NCBI RefSeq assembly: GCF_900149695.1
Contig: NZ_LT703003.1
Coordinates: 1,984,001-2,048,000 of the forward strand
Direction of reading: 5' to 3'
Length of the DNA stretch: 64,000 nt
Source: Anderseniella sp. Alg231-50
Lineage (GTDB): Bacteria; Pseudomonadota; Alphaproteobacteria; Rhizobiales; Aestuariivirgaceae
Part shown: positions 26,339-34,346 of the stretch, one piece after another
Layout of the letters: every line of letters begins with the position of its first letter
Numbering within the stretch: the first letter of the stretch is position 1
Notes under the pieces: generated by a model
Databases searched by the model: none
Told to the model about the DNA's origin: nothing
What the model saw: only the letters and a program-made list of their open reading frames with translations
Position numbers and translations under genes: made by a program

Positions 26339-26773
26339 ATGAAGCGGAAAGTAATTCAGGACTTCGCAAACGTATGCAACCAGATGTTCCTTACATCTCA
26401 TAACAATTCAGACCGCATAAATTTCGTGATATTTGGAAGTGGTATCATAACAATGGATTTTCTGTCCCAGCGATGCACCCACAACAGGTTGACTATCTGC
26501 CCGCTGTTCTACTGTATTAGCTACCGGAAATGGTTAGGCGATCAGTGCGCCAAGCACGGCATTGATTTCAGTATCCTTGAGGCAGTTGAACTTAGCGTCA
26601 CGTTGGAGGTGAAAATATCCCGGATTGTTGACCGCTCAATGACATGGATGACTACATTCATGGAATTTGATTGTTCAAGCAGAATTGTTGCCTACAAAAA
26701 AGAATACACTTCGAAAATGTCCGACTGCAGCGCTATGGGGCTAAGTCAGATAATCCCAGGCCACGAATATTGA
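26339..26773 (+). CDS. Uncharacterised small protein
   Basis: This is a 144-residue open frame with GGAG eight bases before its ATG. It is cysteine-rich (CNQM, RCTHNR, CPLFYC, QCAKH, DCSS, DCSAM) and has a central hydrophobic stretch. No family recognised. It could be a relic, because no conserved motif is visible. Confidence 0.45.
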   Translation: MKRKVIQDFANVCNQMFLTSHNNSDRINFVIFGSGIITMDFLSQRCTHNRLTICPLFYCISYRKWLGDQCAKHGIDFSILEAVELSVTLEVKISRIVDRSMTWMTTFMEFDCSSRIVAYKKEYTSKMSDCSAMGLSQIIPGHEY

Positions 26774-26956
26774 TGCGCGCATCATAACCCATCCCAGAAT
26801 TTTGGGGCCTTTCCCTGGAACCGGAAGATTGTCTCATGACGGTTGCGCATTTTCCGTGCATTGGCAATCATTGAGCGAAAACCGGACCGCTTTAGACCGG
26901 TCACTAGTAGGTGCAATATTGTGCCAAATGCATTCTAGCGAAGTACTGTCATAGAA

Positions 26957-27670
26957 ATGAAAACCATCATCTACGCTATTGGCGATATTCACGGCCGTGA
27001 CGATCTCCTCAAGCAACTGCATGAAAACATAAATGCCTATCACCGCTCTCGATATCCGGAGGCGATTGGAGAGATTGTGCATGTGGGTGATTACATTGAC
27101 GGCGGAGCCCATAGTGTCGAAGTAATCGACCGGCTCATGCGCGGCACAGAAGGTTTTGACAGCACCTGCCTTCTTGGAAACCACGAAGCCATGATGCTTG
27201 AATGCCTCGAAACTGATAACCGTCAAGCTTGGTATACCTGGTTATCAAATGGCGGCGACGAAACTCTGACAAGTCTTGGAATTTCTTTGAGATTTGGAGG
27301 TTACGATCCTTCGGCACTGGGCAAAGCTCTTGGCGAAGAACGCGTATCGTGGCTTCATTCGCTTCCTCTGTATCGAGTTGTCGAGCCCTATCTGTTCGTT
27401 CATGCAGGAATTGCCCCCGGTGTTCCTTTGGAAGAGCAACAGACTAAAGACCTTCTTTGGATCAGAAGTAGATTTCTGGAGAGTGATGCCGATCATGGTC
27501 ATGTGGTTGTGCATGGCCACACGCCTGGCGACGAACCCTTCGTCAAACCAAACAGAATTTGCATTGATACTGGTGCCACGTCCAACGGCCTATTGACAGC
27601 CGCCGTGTTGGACGGTGTGAACCCACCACTGTTTCTTCGTGCTACAGGACGGCCGGGGAAGACCGGTTAA
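26957..27670 (+). CDS. PPP-family metallophosphatase
   Basis: The 237-residue calcineurin-like phosphoesterase has all five metal-binding motifs: GDIHGR at 8-13, GDYIDGG (GDxVDRG with Gly for Arg), LLGNHEAMML, VHAGIAPG and VVHGHTPGD. Bacterial PrpA/ApaH-like enzymes of this group dephosphorylate phosphoproteins or dinucleoside tetraphosphates. The substrate is not predictable. It is single-gene in the island and precedes the res region. Confidence 0.9.
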   Translation: MKTIIYAIGDIHGRDDLLKQLHENINAYHRSRYPEAIGEIVHVGDYIDGGAHSVEVIDRLMRGTEGFDSTCLLGNHEAMMLECLETDNRQAWYTWLSNGGDETLTSLGISLRFGGYDPSALGKALGEERVSWLHSLPLYRVVEPYLFVHAGIAPGVPLEEQQTKDLLWIRSRFLESDADHGHVVVHGHTPGDEPFVKPNRICIDTGATSNGLLTAAVLDGVNPPLFLRATGRPGKTG

Positions 27671-27760
27671 GATCGGCCGAAACTAAAATGTTTCTTTCGC
27701 CTCCGATGATCTCCTCGACTTCACCACTCGAAGAATTGTCATTACTTGTCCTCATGGTAC

Positions 27761-27877
27761 GTCTCGCACGAGCTCGCCCTTGTGAGACTTCTAAAAGTTC
27801 AACGTAATTGTCTCATAGAAATTATATTTGTATTTTGAGACATATGTGTTACTATGTCTATGAATTCAATGAGACAT
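27761..27877. promoter_or_regulatory. res-like region with three inverted-repeat subsites
   Basis: Three inverted repeats with GTCTC/GAGAC ends lie in a row before the serine recombinase gene. They are 27761-27788 (28 bp, GTCTC...GAGAC), 27809-27842 (34 bp, TGTCTCA...TGAGACA) and 27854-27877 (24 bp, ATGTCT...AGACAT). The order and sizes, 28, 34 and about 25 bp with the shortest next to the gene, match sites I, II and III of Tn3/gamma-delta res. The promoter of the resolvase gene should be within it, giving autoregulation. Confidence 0.75.
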
Positions 27878-27888
27878 GAGGCTGATTG

Positions 27889-28458
27889 ATGTTGGTTGGA
27901 TATGCGAGAACGTCTACCGTTGAACAGCAGGCGGGCCTTGAAGCCCAAGAACGTGACCTGGGTGCATGCGGAGCAGAAAAGCTGTTCGTGGAGCAAGTGT
28001 CATCGATAGCGAAGCGTGATGAGCTTCAAAACGCTTTGGAGTATGTTCGAGAAGGCGACACTCTGGTTGTCACCAAGCTCGACCGGTTAGCTCGATCTAC
28101 TTCAGACTTACTCAACATCGTTAGCCGTCTCGAGAACAACGGGGTGGGACTGCGTATTCTAGATTTTGGTGGTGGCGAGATTGACACTAAGACACCAGCT
28201 GGTCGTTTGACAGTAACGATGTTCGCTGCCATGGCTGAGTTTGAACGTGGGATGATGTTGGAACGGCAACGCGAAGGCATTGCCAAGGCCAAAGCCGAGG
28301 GAAAGTACAAAGGCCGCAAGCCTACAGCAATGGCGAAATCAGACGAAGTGTTGGACTTGCATGGGGAAGGAATAGGCCCTACCGAAATTGCTGCCAGATT
28401 GTCCATCGGGCGAGCTTCAGTTTATCGTATCTTAGCGCAATCGAACTCGTCAAACTGA
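27889..28458 (+). CDS. Serine recombinase / resolvase
   Basis: The 189-residue small serine recombinase has its catalytic serine at residue 9 in LVGYARTSTVEQQ. The family blocks VVTKLDRLARSTSDLLNIVS, GRLTVTMFAAMAEFERGMML and the E-helix RQREGIAKAKAEGKYKGRKP follow, and the C-terminal HTH is TEIAARLSIGRASVYRIL. ATG 27889 directly follows an in-frame TTG. With the three-subsite res region upstream it could resolve dimers or cointegrates. No tnpA transposase accompanies it. Confidence 0.95.
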   Translation: MLVGYARTSTVEQQAGLEAQERDLGACGAEKLFVEQVSSIAKRDELQNALEYVREGDTLVVTKLDRLARSTSDLLNIVSRLENNGVGLRILDFGGGEIDTKTPAGRLTVTMFAAMAEFERGMMLERQREGIAKAKAEGKYKGRKPTAMAKSDEVLDLHGEGIGPTEIAARLSIGRASVYRILAQSNSSN

Positions 28459-28495
28459 AGTATTTTTAAGCTCTATGGCATAGAGGGGAACGTCC

Positions 28496-29314
28496 ATGCC
28501 CAAAGTCAAATCGAAACTATTCTCAGAGGATCAATTGAGAGCGGTTTCCAAAATCCTCGGCAATACAGACTTTGGTCTCACAAACACTGAAATTGATGAT
28601 TTGCTGCACATATGCAAAGTGCCTGACGAAATGGGGCCGGGGACTAAATGGCGGCGTATTCTCGTCAATCTGTACAATCATCAGATTAGGAGGAACACTC
28701 GAACAAACGCCATTGAATTCATTAGGCAAGCAATGAAGCCAGCTAGGCATTTAGGAAACCCAGATCGCTTTAAGGCGATGCGGAGCGAACTCAACACAGC
28801 TCTTTCATTTGCTGGATTGATGGTGTTGGAAACAGGCGAAGTGAAATCTGCAAAGGTAGCTACTACCATCGAAGAAGCCGAGCGCAGGGCTGCTGAATTG
28901 AAGGAAGATTTGCAAACACGTGGTGTTCATCCAGACGTCATCAAATTCTGTCGCGCCGAGTTGCTGGCCGACGACTATTTTCATGCTGTGCAAGAGGCTG
29001 TTAAAAGTGTTTTCGATAAACTCAGACTATTGTCGGGTCAGGCTGAAGATGGTGGAGCCTTGATAAATGAGGTTTTGGCCAGTTCGTCTCCAGCAATTAG
29101 GATCAATAAACTATCAACAGAAAGTGAGAAATCTGAACAGAGGGGCTTCGCAAACTTGCTTAAGGGCACCTACGGTATGTTTCGCAATCCTACTGCTCAC
29201 GAAGCAAGAATTAAATGGAGCATGACAAAGGCGGACGCAGAAGATTTGCTTTCCTTGGTTTCTCTCATTCACCGACGGCTTGATGCTTCTCACGCAAGTA
29301 AGAGGTCAATCTAG
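28496..29314 (+). CDS. TIGR02391-family protein
   Basis: The 272-residue protein has the Hypoth_ymh (TIGR02391) C-terminal domain: YFHAVQEAVKSVFDKLRLLS, NEVLASSSPAIRINKLS, RGFANLLKGTYGMFRNPTAH and LSLVSLIHRRLD. The N-terminal about 100 residues are helical and unassigned. The family is found in bacterial defence loci and mobile elements; its biochemical activity is not established. It follows the resolvase by 37 bp and may be co-transcribed. Confidence 0.85.
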   Translation: MPKVKSKLFSEDQLRAVSKILGNTDFGLTNTEIDDLLHICKVPDEMGPGTKWRRILVNLYNHQIRRNTRTNAIEFIRQAMKPARHLGNPDRFKAMRSELNTALSFAGLMVLETGEVKSAKVATTIEEAERRAAELKEDLQTRGVHPDVIKFCRAELLADDYFHAVQEAVKSVFDKLRLLSGQAEDGGALINEVLASSSPAIRINKLSTESEKSEQRGFANLLKGTYGMFRNPTAHEARIKWSMTKADAEDLLSLVSLIHRRLDASHASKRSI

Positions 29315-29348
29315 GAACGAAGCCATGGATGCAAATTCGACTAGATAA

Positions 29349-29470
29349 TGGGGCGTGTCGGTTGCTCAGGCGGCGCGCGATCTCGATTTACATGCCAATG
29401 TTCTGCACAAGTAGATAAAGCAGTTTTCGGCTAGTGATCATCCAAGTAGGCGCAGCGCTTCACGGGGAGA
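29349..29470 (+). pseudogene. Remnant of IS3-family OrfA with internal stop
   Basis: The frame GVSVAQAARDLDLHANVLHK, then a TAG, then IKQFSASD matches the HTH region of IS3-type OrfA (VSVAQAARDLDLHANVLRKW-V-KEF). The TAG stands where Trp is expected, and similarity fades soon after. It is a dead fragment. The 317-bp gap 29315-29631 otherwise holds only the promoter region of the ABC-3C operon. Confidence 0.65.
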
Positions 29471-29631
29471 ATGGACTAGCCTCGAAACGAGAACAATTCA
29501 ATAGAGCAGCTCACCAAGAGTGTACCAAGGTACTCATTCTGTACGGCTAAACTACTCACTTGAGATAGTGGTTAGAATGATATCTAATTAAACTATGCTT
29601 TGTTGGGTATATCAGTAGATTGGGGTGGGCG

Positions 29632-29823
29632 ATGGAATATCTTTCAGAAATAGTCAGTTTTTTGGCTGGGCTCTGCGGAGGCGCACTAATTACGATTAGC
29701 TTAACGAAGACGAAAAAGCAGGTTAAAGGCAAAGGTAGTTTAGTGGACCAGCAATCAGCTCACGCAGAGGGAGATATTGTTGGGGGCAACAAAACAGTTG
29801 GAAATGAACCCAACAAGAAATGA
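29632..29823 (+). CDS. Small membrane protein with GDIVGGNK motif, ABC-3C associated
   Basis: The 63-residue protein has one N-terminal membrane segment (IVSFLAGLCGGALITISL), a Lys-rich stretch and the motif SAHAEGDIVGGNK near the C-terminus. The same D-I-V-G-G-N-K motif starts the next protein, so the two were probably derived from one type of peptide. ATG at 29632 follows a G-rich ribosome-binding site, and the stop overlaps the next start (ATGA). It may tether the ABC-3C complex to the membrane. Confidence 0.75.
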   Translation: MEYLSEIVSFLAGLCGGALITISLTKTKKQVKGKGSLVDQQSAHAEGDIVGGNKTVGNEPNKK

Positions 29824-30404
29824 ACAATGACCAGGGTACTGGCCCAAACATAGATCAATCACATGCAACAGCCGGACAAGATATTGTTGGGGGAAACAAG
29901 TATGACTTTTCTAATCATAAAAGCGCGTATGAGGCTATAGAAGCTCTTGCAAGCAAGTTGAAGCAAGAGGTTGCTGACGAAGCTACAGTTCAGCACACCA
30001 TTAGAAATTTGGCATATTACAAACGGAGAAAGGAAGCTGGTGACGGAATAGTGGGGCTTGAAGCTAAGCTCAAAGCAGGCGGGCGTCTTGATCTCTGGGA
30101 CGAAGACGCGTTAGACCAAAAAGTGGAATTTGAGATGCTCCTGGAGACGTGGTCAATGTATGCGTCTGCCCAAGAAATTTTTGCTCATATGCTAGCTAAA
30201 GTCGAAAGAGCCTTTAAACAACAGATCAAACCGAAACTTCCTGATTTGTCGCATGACGTGGCCGACAGCATGGTTGATAAACTGGTTCTCAATCCGATTA
30301 TCGATGAATGCAGTAAAATCAATCATTTTTTTGTCAACGTGAATGTTGCGCTCGGAATGCTATATTGGTTGGCTGATCATTGCTTCATCCGGTGGCACGA
30401 ATGA
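29820..30404 (+). CDS. ABC-three-component (ABC-3C) C-terminal-domain-type protein
   Basis: The 194-residue protein begins with PNIDQSHATAGQDIVGGNKY, a motif that marks one component of ABC-3C systems. A helical body follows (YEAIEALASKLKQEVADEAT, FEMLLETWSMYASAQEIFAH). ABC-3C systems, described through comparative genomics as predicted conflict (defence) systems, pair such a component with a middle component and an SMC-like ATPase, as here. Subfamily cannot be fixed by eye. Start and stop codons overlap both neighbours by the ATGA pattern, implying translational coupling. Confidence 0.75.
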   Translation: MNNDQGTGPNIDQSHATAGQDIVGGNKYDFSNHKSAYEAIEALASKLKQEVADEATVQHTIRNLAYYKRRKEAGDGIVGLEAKLKAGGRLDLWDEDALDQKVEFEMLLETWSMYASAQEIFAHMLAKVERAFKQQIKPKLPDLSHDVADSMVDKLVLNPIIDECSKINHFFVNVNVALGMLYWLADHCFIRWHE

Positions 30405-30928
30405 CACAGCTCTCTTACCAGCCTGCCTTTGACGCCTACAATGCCATTTTTCGCATTCTTCAATTGCAAACTGTTTGCTCGAGCAGTGTCGCGGTTCCTT
30501 TAGATGCTCTGCGCATAGGTGATTTCTTTTTGTTGTTTCCGTTCATGCTGCAAGACAGTGACATTCGCTATCGCTCGGGCGACCAAAAAATTCGGAGCGT
30601 TGGAAAGAAATATGAAGCAGATCGCCCCTTTAGCCGATTGCCAGATAAAAAAACGCTGTTCCGTCGTATAAGACCTTTCCAAACTGCAGCAATCGCTGGG
30701 CTTGTTCACAGTGGATACATGGATGCGGAAAAATGGGACCAGAGGTTTATTCTACCCACAAAACGAGAACTGCCTGGAGTGTTAAAGCAACGGGTCGCAG
30801 AAAAATGCCAAGGCAATTCGGCACTCCTTGAGGCGATTGGGCTGCTATTGAACGAATATCCGCTTGAGGGCAAAAACGGCCTCAAAGATCGTTCAAGCTT
30901 GTTAGAGTACAGATATGACCTTGTATGA
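30401..30928 (+). CDS. ABC-3C middle component
   Basis: The 175-residue protein starts MTQLSYQPAFDAYNAIFRIL, a typical middle-component opening (F-D-x-Y-x-x-I/L-F-R-x-L). It contains LRIGDFFLLFPFML and ADRPFSRLPDKKTLFRRIRP, with a likely winged-helix part (FQTAAIAGLVHSGYM). It begins at the ATGA overlap with the previous stop and ends 14 bp inside the ATPase gene. It should bridge the ATPase and the terminal-domain protein. Confidence 0.75.
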   Translation: MTQLSYQPAFDAYNAIFRILQLQTVCSSSVAVPLDALRIGDFFLLFPFMLQDSDIRYRSGDQKIRSVGKKYEADRPFSRLPDKKTLFRRIRPFQTAAIAGLVHSGYMDAEKWDQRFILPTKRELPGVLKQRVAEKCQGNSALLEAIGLLLNEYPLEGKNGLKDRSSLLEYRYDLV

Positions 30929-32834
30929 ACCTTCATTGCATGTTCGCCGCCTGAGGGTCGAGAGAGACGGTCTTTCTGCCTACGATGAAGAGTTTCACCT
31001 TGGCGTAAACATTATTAGCGGTGAAAACAGCTCTGGCAAATCAACGATTTTGAACTTCATTCACTTTGCGCTTGGGGGAGATGTAATTGAATGGAGTGAC
31101 GAAGCGAAGCTTTGTTCACGGGTCATGGTTGAAGTGGGTTTGAACGGACTGCTAGCGACTTTATCGCGTTCAATCGGTGATGAGCCGCGGCGGCCTATGG
31201 AAATAATCAGTGGAGGTATGGAGCTTGCGCTAAATGCACCAACACAAAACTGGAAGCGGTATCCGTACGCCCGGGCCGCAAATGCTGATGGCAAGGAGAG
31301 CTTTTCTCAGACGCTTTTTAGACTTCTAGATGTTCCTGAAGCCGCAAGCGAAGCTACGGGCAAGCTGACGATGCACCAGATATTGCGGCTGCATTATGCC
31401 GATCAACTGAGCCCGCCGGACAACCTTTTCAAGGTTGATGATAGGTGGGACACCCCGGTGCTTCGTGACGCTATCGGAAGGCTCCTTTGTGGGTCAGAAG
31501 AGACAAAACTACTCGAAAACAGGCTTAGGTTGAGGGAGTTGGATAAGCAGACGTCTGCACTTGAAGGCGAGCTGCGGGCAATTTTTTCTGCATTTGGTCA
31601 AGTTGGAGAAAACCTAACGCCGGAGTGGGTTGAGGCGCAAAAGCAAAGTTTGATTGCTGACCTTCAATCAGTGAATGTCGAGATATCTCGTGCTGAAGAA
31701 GACCAGTTGGCTGCAAGTGAAGACGATTTCACTCTGGAGCTGCAACAAACTGCATATTTGGGGCTGGAAAATGCCCAGAATGTAATTACTGAAACAAAAG
31801 AGAAACGCGACAGCTTGGCCTTTGGTTTGGCTGACCTTCGGAGCTACCGAAAAAGTATCTCAAACAAGCTGGACGACCTACGAAATTCTGAAGCAGTGCA
31901 AGTCGCATTGGGTGCAGTAATTTTTGATACCTGTCCTGCTTGCTTCGAGCCAGTAATCGAAAATGACGAATACGTTTGCCATTTATGCAAGACACCTGTT
32001 CAACCAGAAAGGCAGCGCGAGCAAATGGTTGCGATGGTCAATGAATTAGCATTGCAGGTGCGCCAAACAGAGGCAATTATTGAAAAAAGGCAAACTGAGC
32101 TAGAGGTTGTGAACAGCGCTCTAACAGAGGCCAAAAATAATTGGCAACATGCTGCGAGAGAATTGGCAGAATTGCGTTCTCGTCCCACATCGAAGTCGCA
32201 AGCACGAATTCGCAGCCTCCAATCGCGAAAAGGCTATTTGGAGAGGCAAATTGAAGAGCAGGACCGGAAGGGTACTGTTGCTGATAAGGTTAAGAGTATA
32301 ACTCTGAGAAAAGAAGAATTGGCAACCACTATCGAACGACTGCGAAATGAAAATATAGCGCTGGAAACTGCTCAAGAACAAAGGATTGCAACTGCATATA
32401 CAGCGATATCTGATGAGATTAAGTATTTTCTTAGAAATGACTTACCTAGACAAAAAGAGTTTATTGACCCTCGTTCGGTAATTTTTGATTTTGGTGCCAA
32501 TAAGATCAGCGTCAACGATAGTACATATTTTTCTGCTAGTTCGCGTGCGGTATTAAAGACTAGTTTTTTCGTTGGCTTTTTGTTCGCTTCGCTAGACCAT
32601 CAGTATTTTCGACATCTGCGCATTTGCTTGATTGATACAATTGAAGACAAGGGTATGGAGGATGAAAGAAGCCACAACCTGCAAAACTTAGTTTTTGAGC
32701 GTTCTGAGAGCGCCGAAGTTGAGCATCAAATTATTTATGCCACAGCAAAGATCTCACCTCAACTGAAGGAAAAAAACCTAGTGGTTGGAAAACATTATAC
32801 TGAAGCAGAACCTAGCCTAGATTTTGCAAACTAA
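30915..32834 (+). CDS. SMC/Rad50-like ATPase of the ABC-3C system
   Basis: The 639-residue ATPase has a Walker A motif GENSSGKSTIL (about 36-46) after a strand VNIISG. Long coiled-coil arms (about 190-300 and 370-480) flank a zinc-hook-like CPAC...CHLC at about 338-356. The C-terminal half carries the ABC domain with SSRAVLKTSFFVGFLFASL (signature-like) and LRICLIDTIEDKGMEDERSH (Walker B-like; the usual terminal acidic pair is DT rather than DE). This Rad50-like plan is that of ABC-3C ATPases. It is cytoplasmic and probably acts on DNA or nucleoprotein during phage infection; the latter is inference. Confidence 0.85.
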   Translation: MTLYEPSLHVRRLRVERDGLSAYDEEFHLGVNIISGENSSGKSTILNFIHFALGGDVIEWSDEAKLCSRVMVEVGLNGLLATLSRSIGDEPRRPMEIISGGMELALNAPTQNWKRYPYARAANADGKESFSQTLFRLLDVPEAASEATGKLTMHQILRLHYADQLSPPDNLFKVDDRWDTPVLRDAIGRLLCGSEETKLLENRLRLRELDKQTSALEGELRAIFSAFGQVGENLTPEWVEAQKQSLIADLQSVNVEISRAEEDQLAASEDDFTLELQQTAYLGLENAQNVITETKEKRDSLAFGLADLRSYRKSISNKLDDLRNSEAVQVALGAVIFDTCPACFEPVIENDEYVCHLCKTPVQPERQREQMVAMVNELALQVRQTEAIIEKRQTELEVVNSALTEAKNNWQHAARELAELRSRPTSKSQARIRSLQSRKGYLERQIEEQDRKGTVADKVKSITLRKEELATTIERLRNENIALETAQEQRIATAYTAISDEIKYFLRNDLPRQKEFIDPRSVIFDFGANKISVNDSTYFSASSRAVLKTSFFVGFLFASLDHQYFRHLRICLIDTIEDKGMEDERSHNLQNLVFERSESAEVEHQIIYATAKISPQLKEKNLVVGKHYTEAEPSLDFAN

Positions 32835-32870
32835 GATATTTTGTTGTGTCTGTGACGATGGGAATGAGAG

Positions 32871-33191
32871 GTGATCAGATTGGCAAAAGCACGCAAGATT
32901 GTTTTAGAGACCCGTTCGTTCAACAAAGTGGGTGAAGCCTCAGAATTCTTCAAAGAGATGTTAAACAGCTACTCAATTGGTGAGCGTGCTTCTGAGGAGG
33001 ACGCAGCAGACCTTATTGCACTCCTTAACCGCCACGATCAGAGAATTGAAAAGATTGGGGCTGGCATTTCTTACTTTGAAGTTGGATTGCCACCAGAACA
33101 TCCCGGCAAATGTTTCTGGATTGTTAGAGTGGATGGAAGCAAAATGGATTTTTCCCTCAAGCACTGTTTGGCTCCGAAGCCTTATGATTAA
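32871..33191 (+). CDS. DUF3223 (DCL-type) domain protein
   Basis: The 106-residue protein is nearly all domain: ETRSFNKVGEASEFFKEMLN, YSIGERASEEDAADLIALLN, RHDQRIEKIGAGISYFEVGL and CFWIVRVDGSKMDFSLKHCL, matching DUF3223, also known from the plant DCL protein involved in rRNA and plastid maturation. GTG start after GAGAG. It follows the ATPase gene by 36 bp on the same strand, so it is probably a fifth gene of that operon. Confidence 0.8.
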   Translation: MIRLAKARKIVLETRSFNKVGEASEFFKEMLNSYSIGERASEEDAADLIALLNRHDQRIEKIGAGISYFEVGLPPEHPGKCFWIVRVDGSKMDFSLKHCLAPKPYD

Positions 33192-33303
33192 GTTCGTTTT
33201 AGACTTAGAAAAGATTAGTCACTTTTTCGGTTAAGATGGCGTCGGCATGATTGTAAATCGACTTTACTAATTTGCGGCAGACCACACCTACAGTACCAGC
33301 AGA

Positions 33304-33729
33304 TCACATAGAAATGCATTCGCCAGCTTGGCGAAGATCAGCTATGGCTCTCACACTGGAAATCTCTTTGTTACTCGCATTCACGATCCATGATATGTCA
33401 TGTTCACTGTTTGGTAGGCCAAGAACACTTGTGAAGATGCATTCTCCACGAATTGGTCCTTCCCAAGCTTCAAGTTCATGAACTGTGATGCGAATTTCCA
33501 TTTTTCGAAAAAAATGTAATGTCGTAATCTCGATACATCGATAACTTGCCACAAGTGCTAAACCGCTAGCGTACATCGATCGGTATGCCAATCCAAATTC
33601 ACTTTCGAGCATCGGCAGGTTTAGAGGGCGTTTTTCCTCGTCTATTTTTTGCATTAGGAGGTCTTTGCCTCTCTCAATGGCTTTCCTTGCGGTTACTGGA
33701 AGATGGACCGATCTGAATGATTGAAACAA
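33304..33729 (-). CDS. Uncharacterised island protein
   Basis: This is a 141-residue open frame, convergent with the ABC-3C operon. It has MFQSFRSVHLPVTARKAIER and EKRPLNLPMLESEFGLAYRS, reading like a helical protein with a C-terminal strand region (IRGECIFTSVLGLPNSEHDI). No family recognised. Length and composition make it a plausible gene, not a certain one. Confidence 0.5.
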   Translation of the reverse strand: MFQSFRSVHLPVTARKAIERGKDLLMQKIDEEKRPLNLPMLESEFGLAYRSMYASGLALVASYRCIEITTLHFFRKMEIRITVHELEAWEGPIRGECIFTSVLGLPNSEHDISWIVNASNKEISSVRAIADLRQAGECISM

Positions 33730-34052
33730 CAGTGCCTCGCTTTATCTACTGTGCGTTTTAAGCTGTTTAAGCTGAAATTTCCCAAATAGAATGCCAATCT
33801 TGTTATTGCAGTGAAAAGGGGGTGGAACAAGCCATTGTTCAGCGTGGCGCAATCGTCCGTTCACCCGCAATTCAACGTATATATCTATCGAACGCAGTCT
33901 CTGACAGCCATCAATTGCAAATCCCCCCGCGCGCCTAGCCTCAGCATTTTTGCTGCCTGCGAAATAGAGGTTCCAATTGTTGGTACCATTTGGTACTGTT
34001 TGGAAATTAATGAAACGTTTTAAATCAATAACTTAGACGTAGCGAGCACGTT
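33730..34052. other. Non-coding right end of the island
   Basis: No convincing gene. It holds the GGTACCATTTGGTACT repeat at 33982-33997, akin to the one beside the integrase, and ends at attR. A short open frame at 33811-34023 has no recognisable content. Confidence 0.45.
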
Positions 34053-34076
34053 TCCCTCTCCCGCTACCAAATTTTC
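34053..34076 (+). repeat. Right attachment site (attR) of the genomic island
   Basis: This is an exact 24-bp copy of the tRNA-Met 3' end at 15227-15250. Upstream sequence has no tRNA body, so it is the duplicated half-site left by integration. After it, composition returns to the GC-rich core type. The element between the two sites measures 18,826 bp. Confidence 0.9.
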
Positions 34077-34346
34077 AACGATCTGAGACCTGTTTTCTTC
34101 TCCAAGGTTTGGTGGAAATCGTCCCTTGAAAGAACACGGATCAAAACTGTGGCAAGTCCGATCTTGTGATCCACGACAGAAATCGTGGTGACACGAATTG
34201 GCTTTTGCCTTGCTTCACGCTTACACTTTCACCGGGACGTCTGGAAACCTGTCCGTTGAAACAGTCAAGGCCATGACGAACTCCGGCACGCAGTACCTGC
34301 AAATAAGACCAGGTCGTGGTTCAAGAGCCTATAGGGAAGCCAAGCC

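Noticed and set aside
34053-34076. Possible second tRNA-Met gene
   Set aside because: Only the 3' 17 bases of the tRNA plus 7 flanking bases are present; no D-arm or anticodon arm precedes them.
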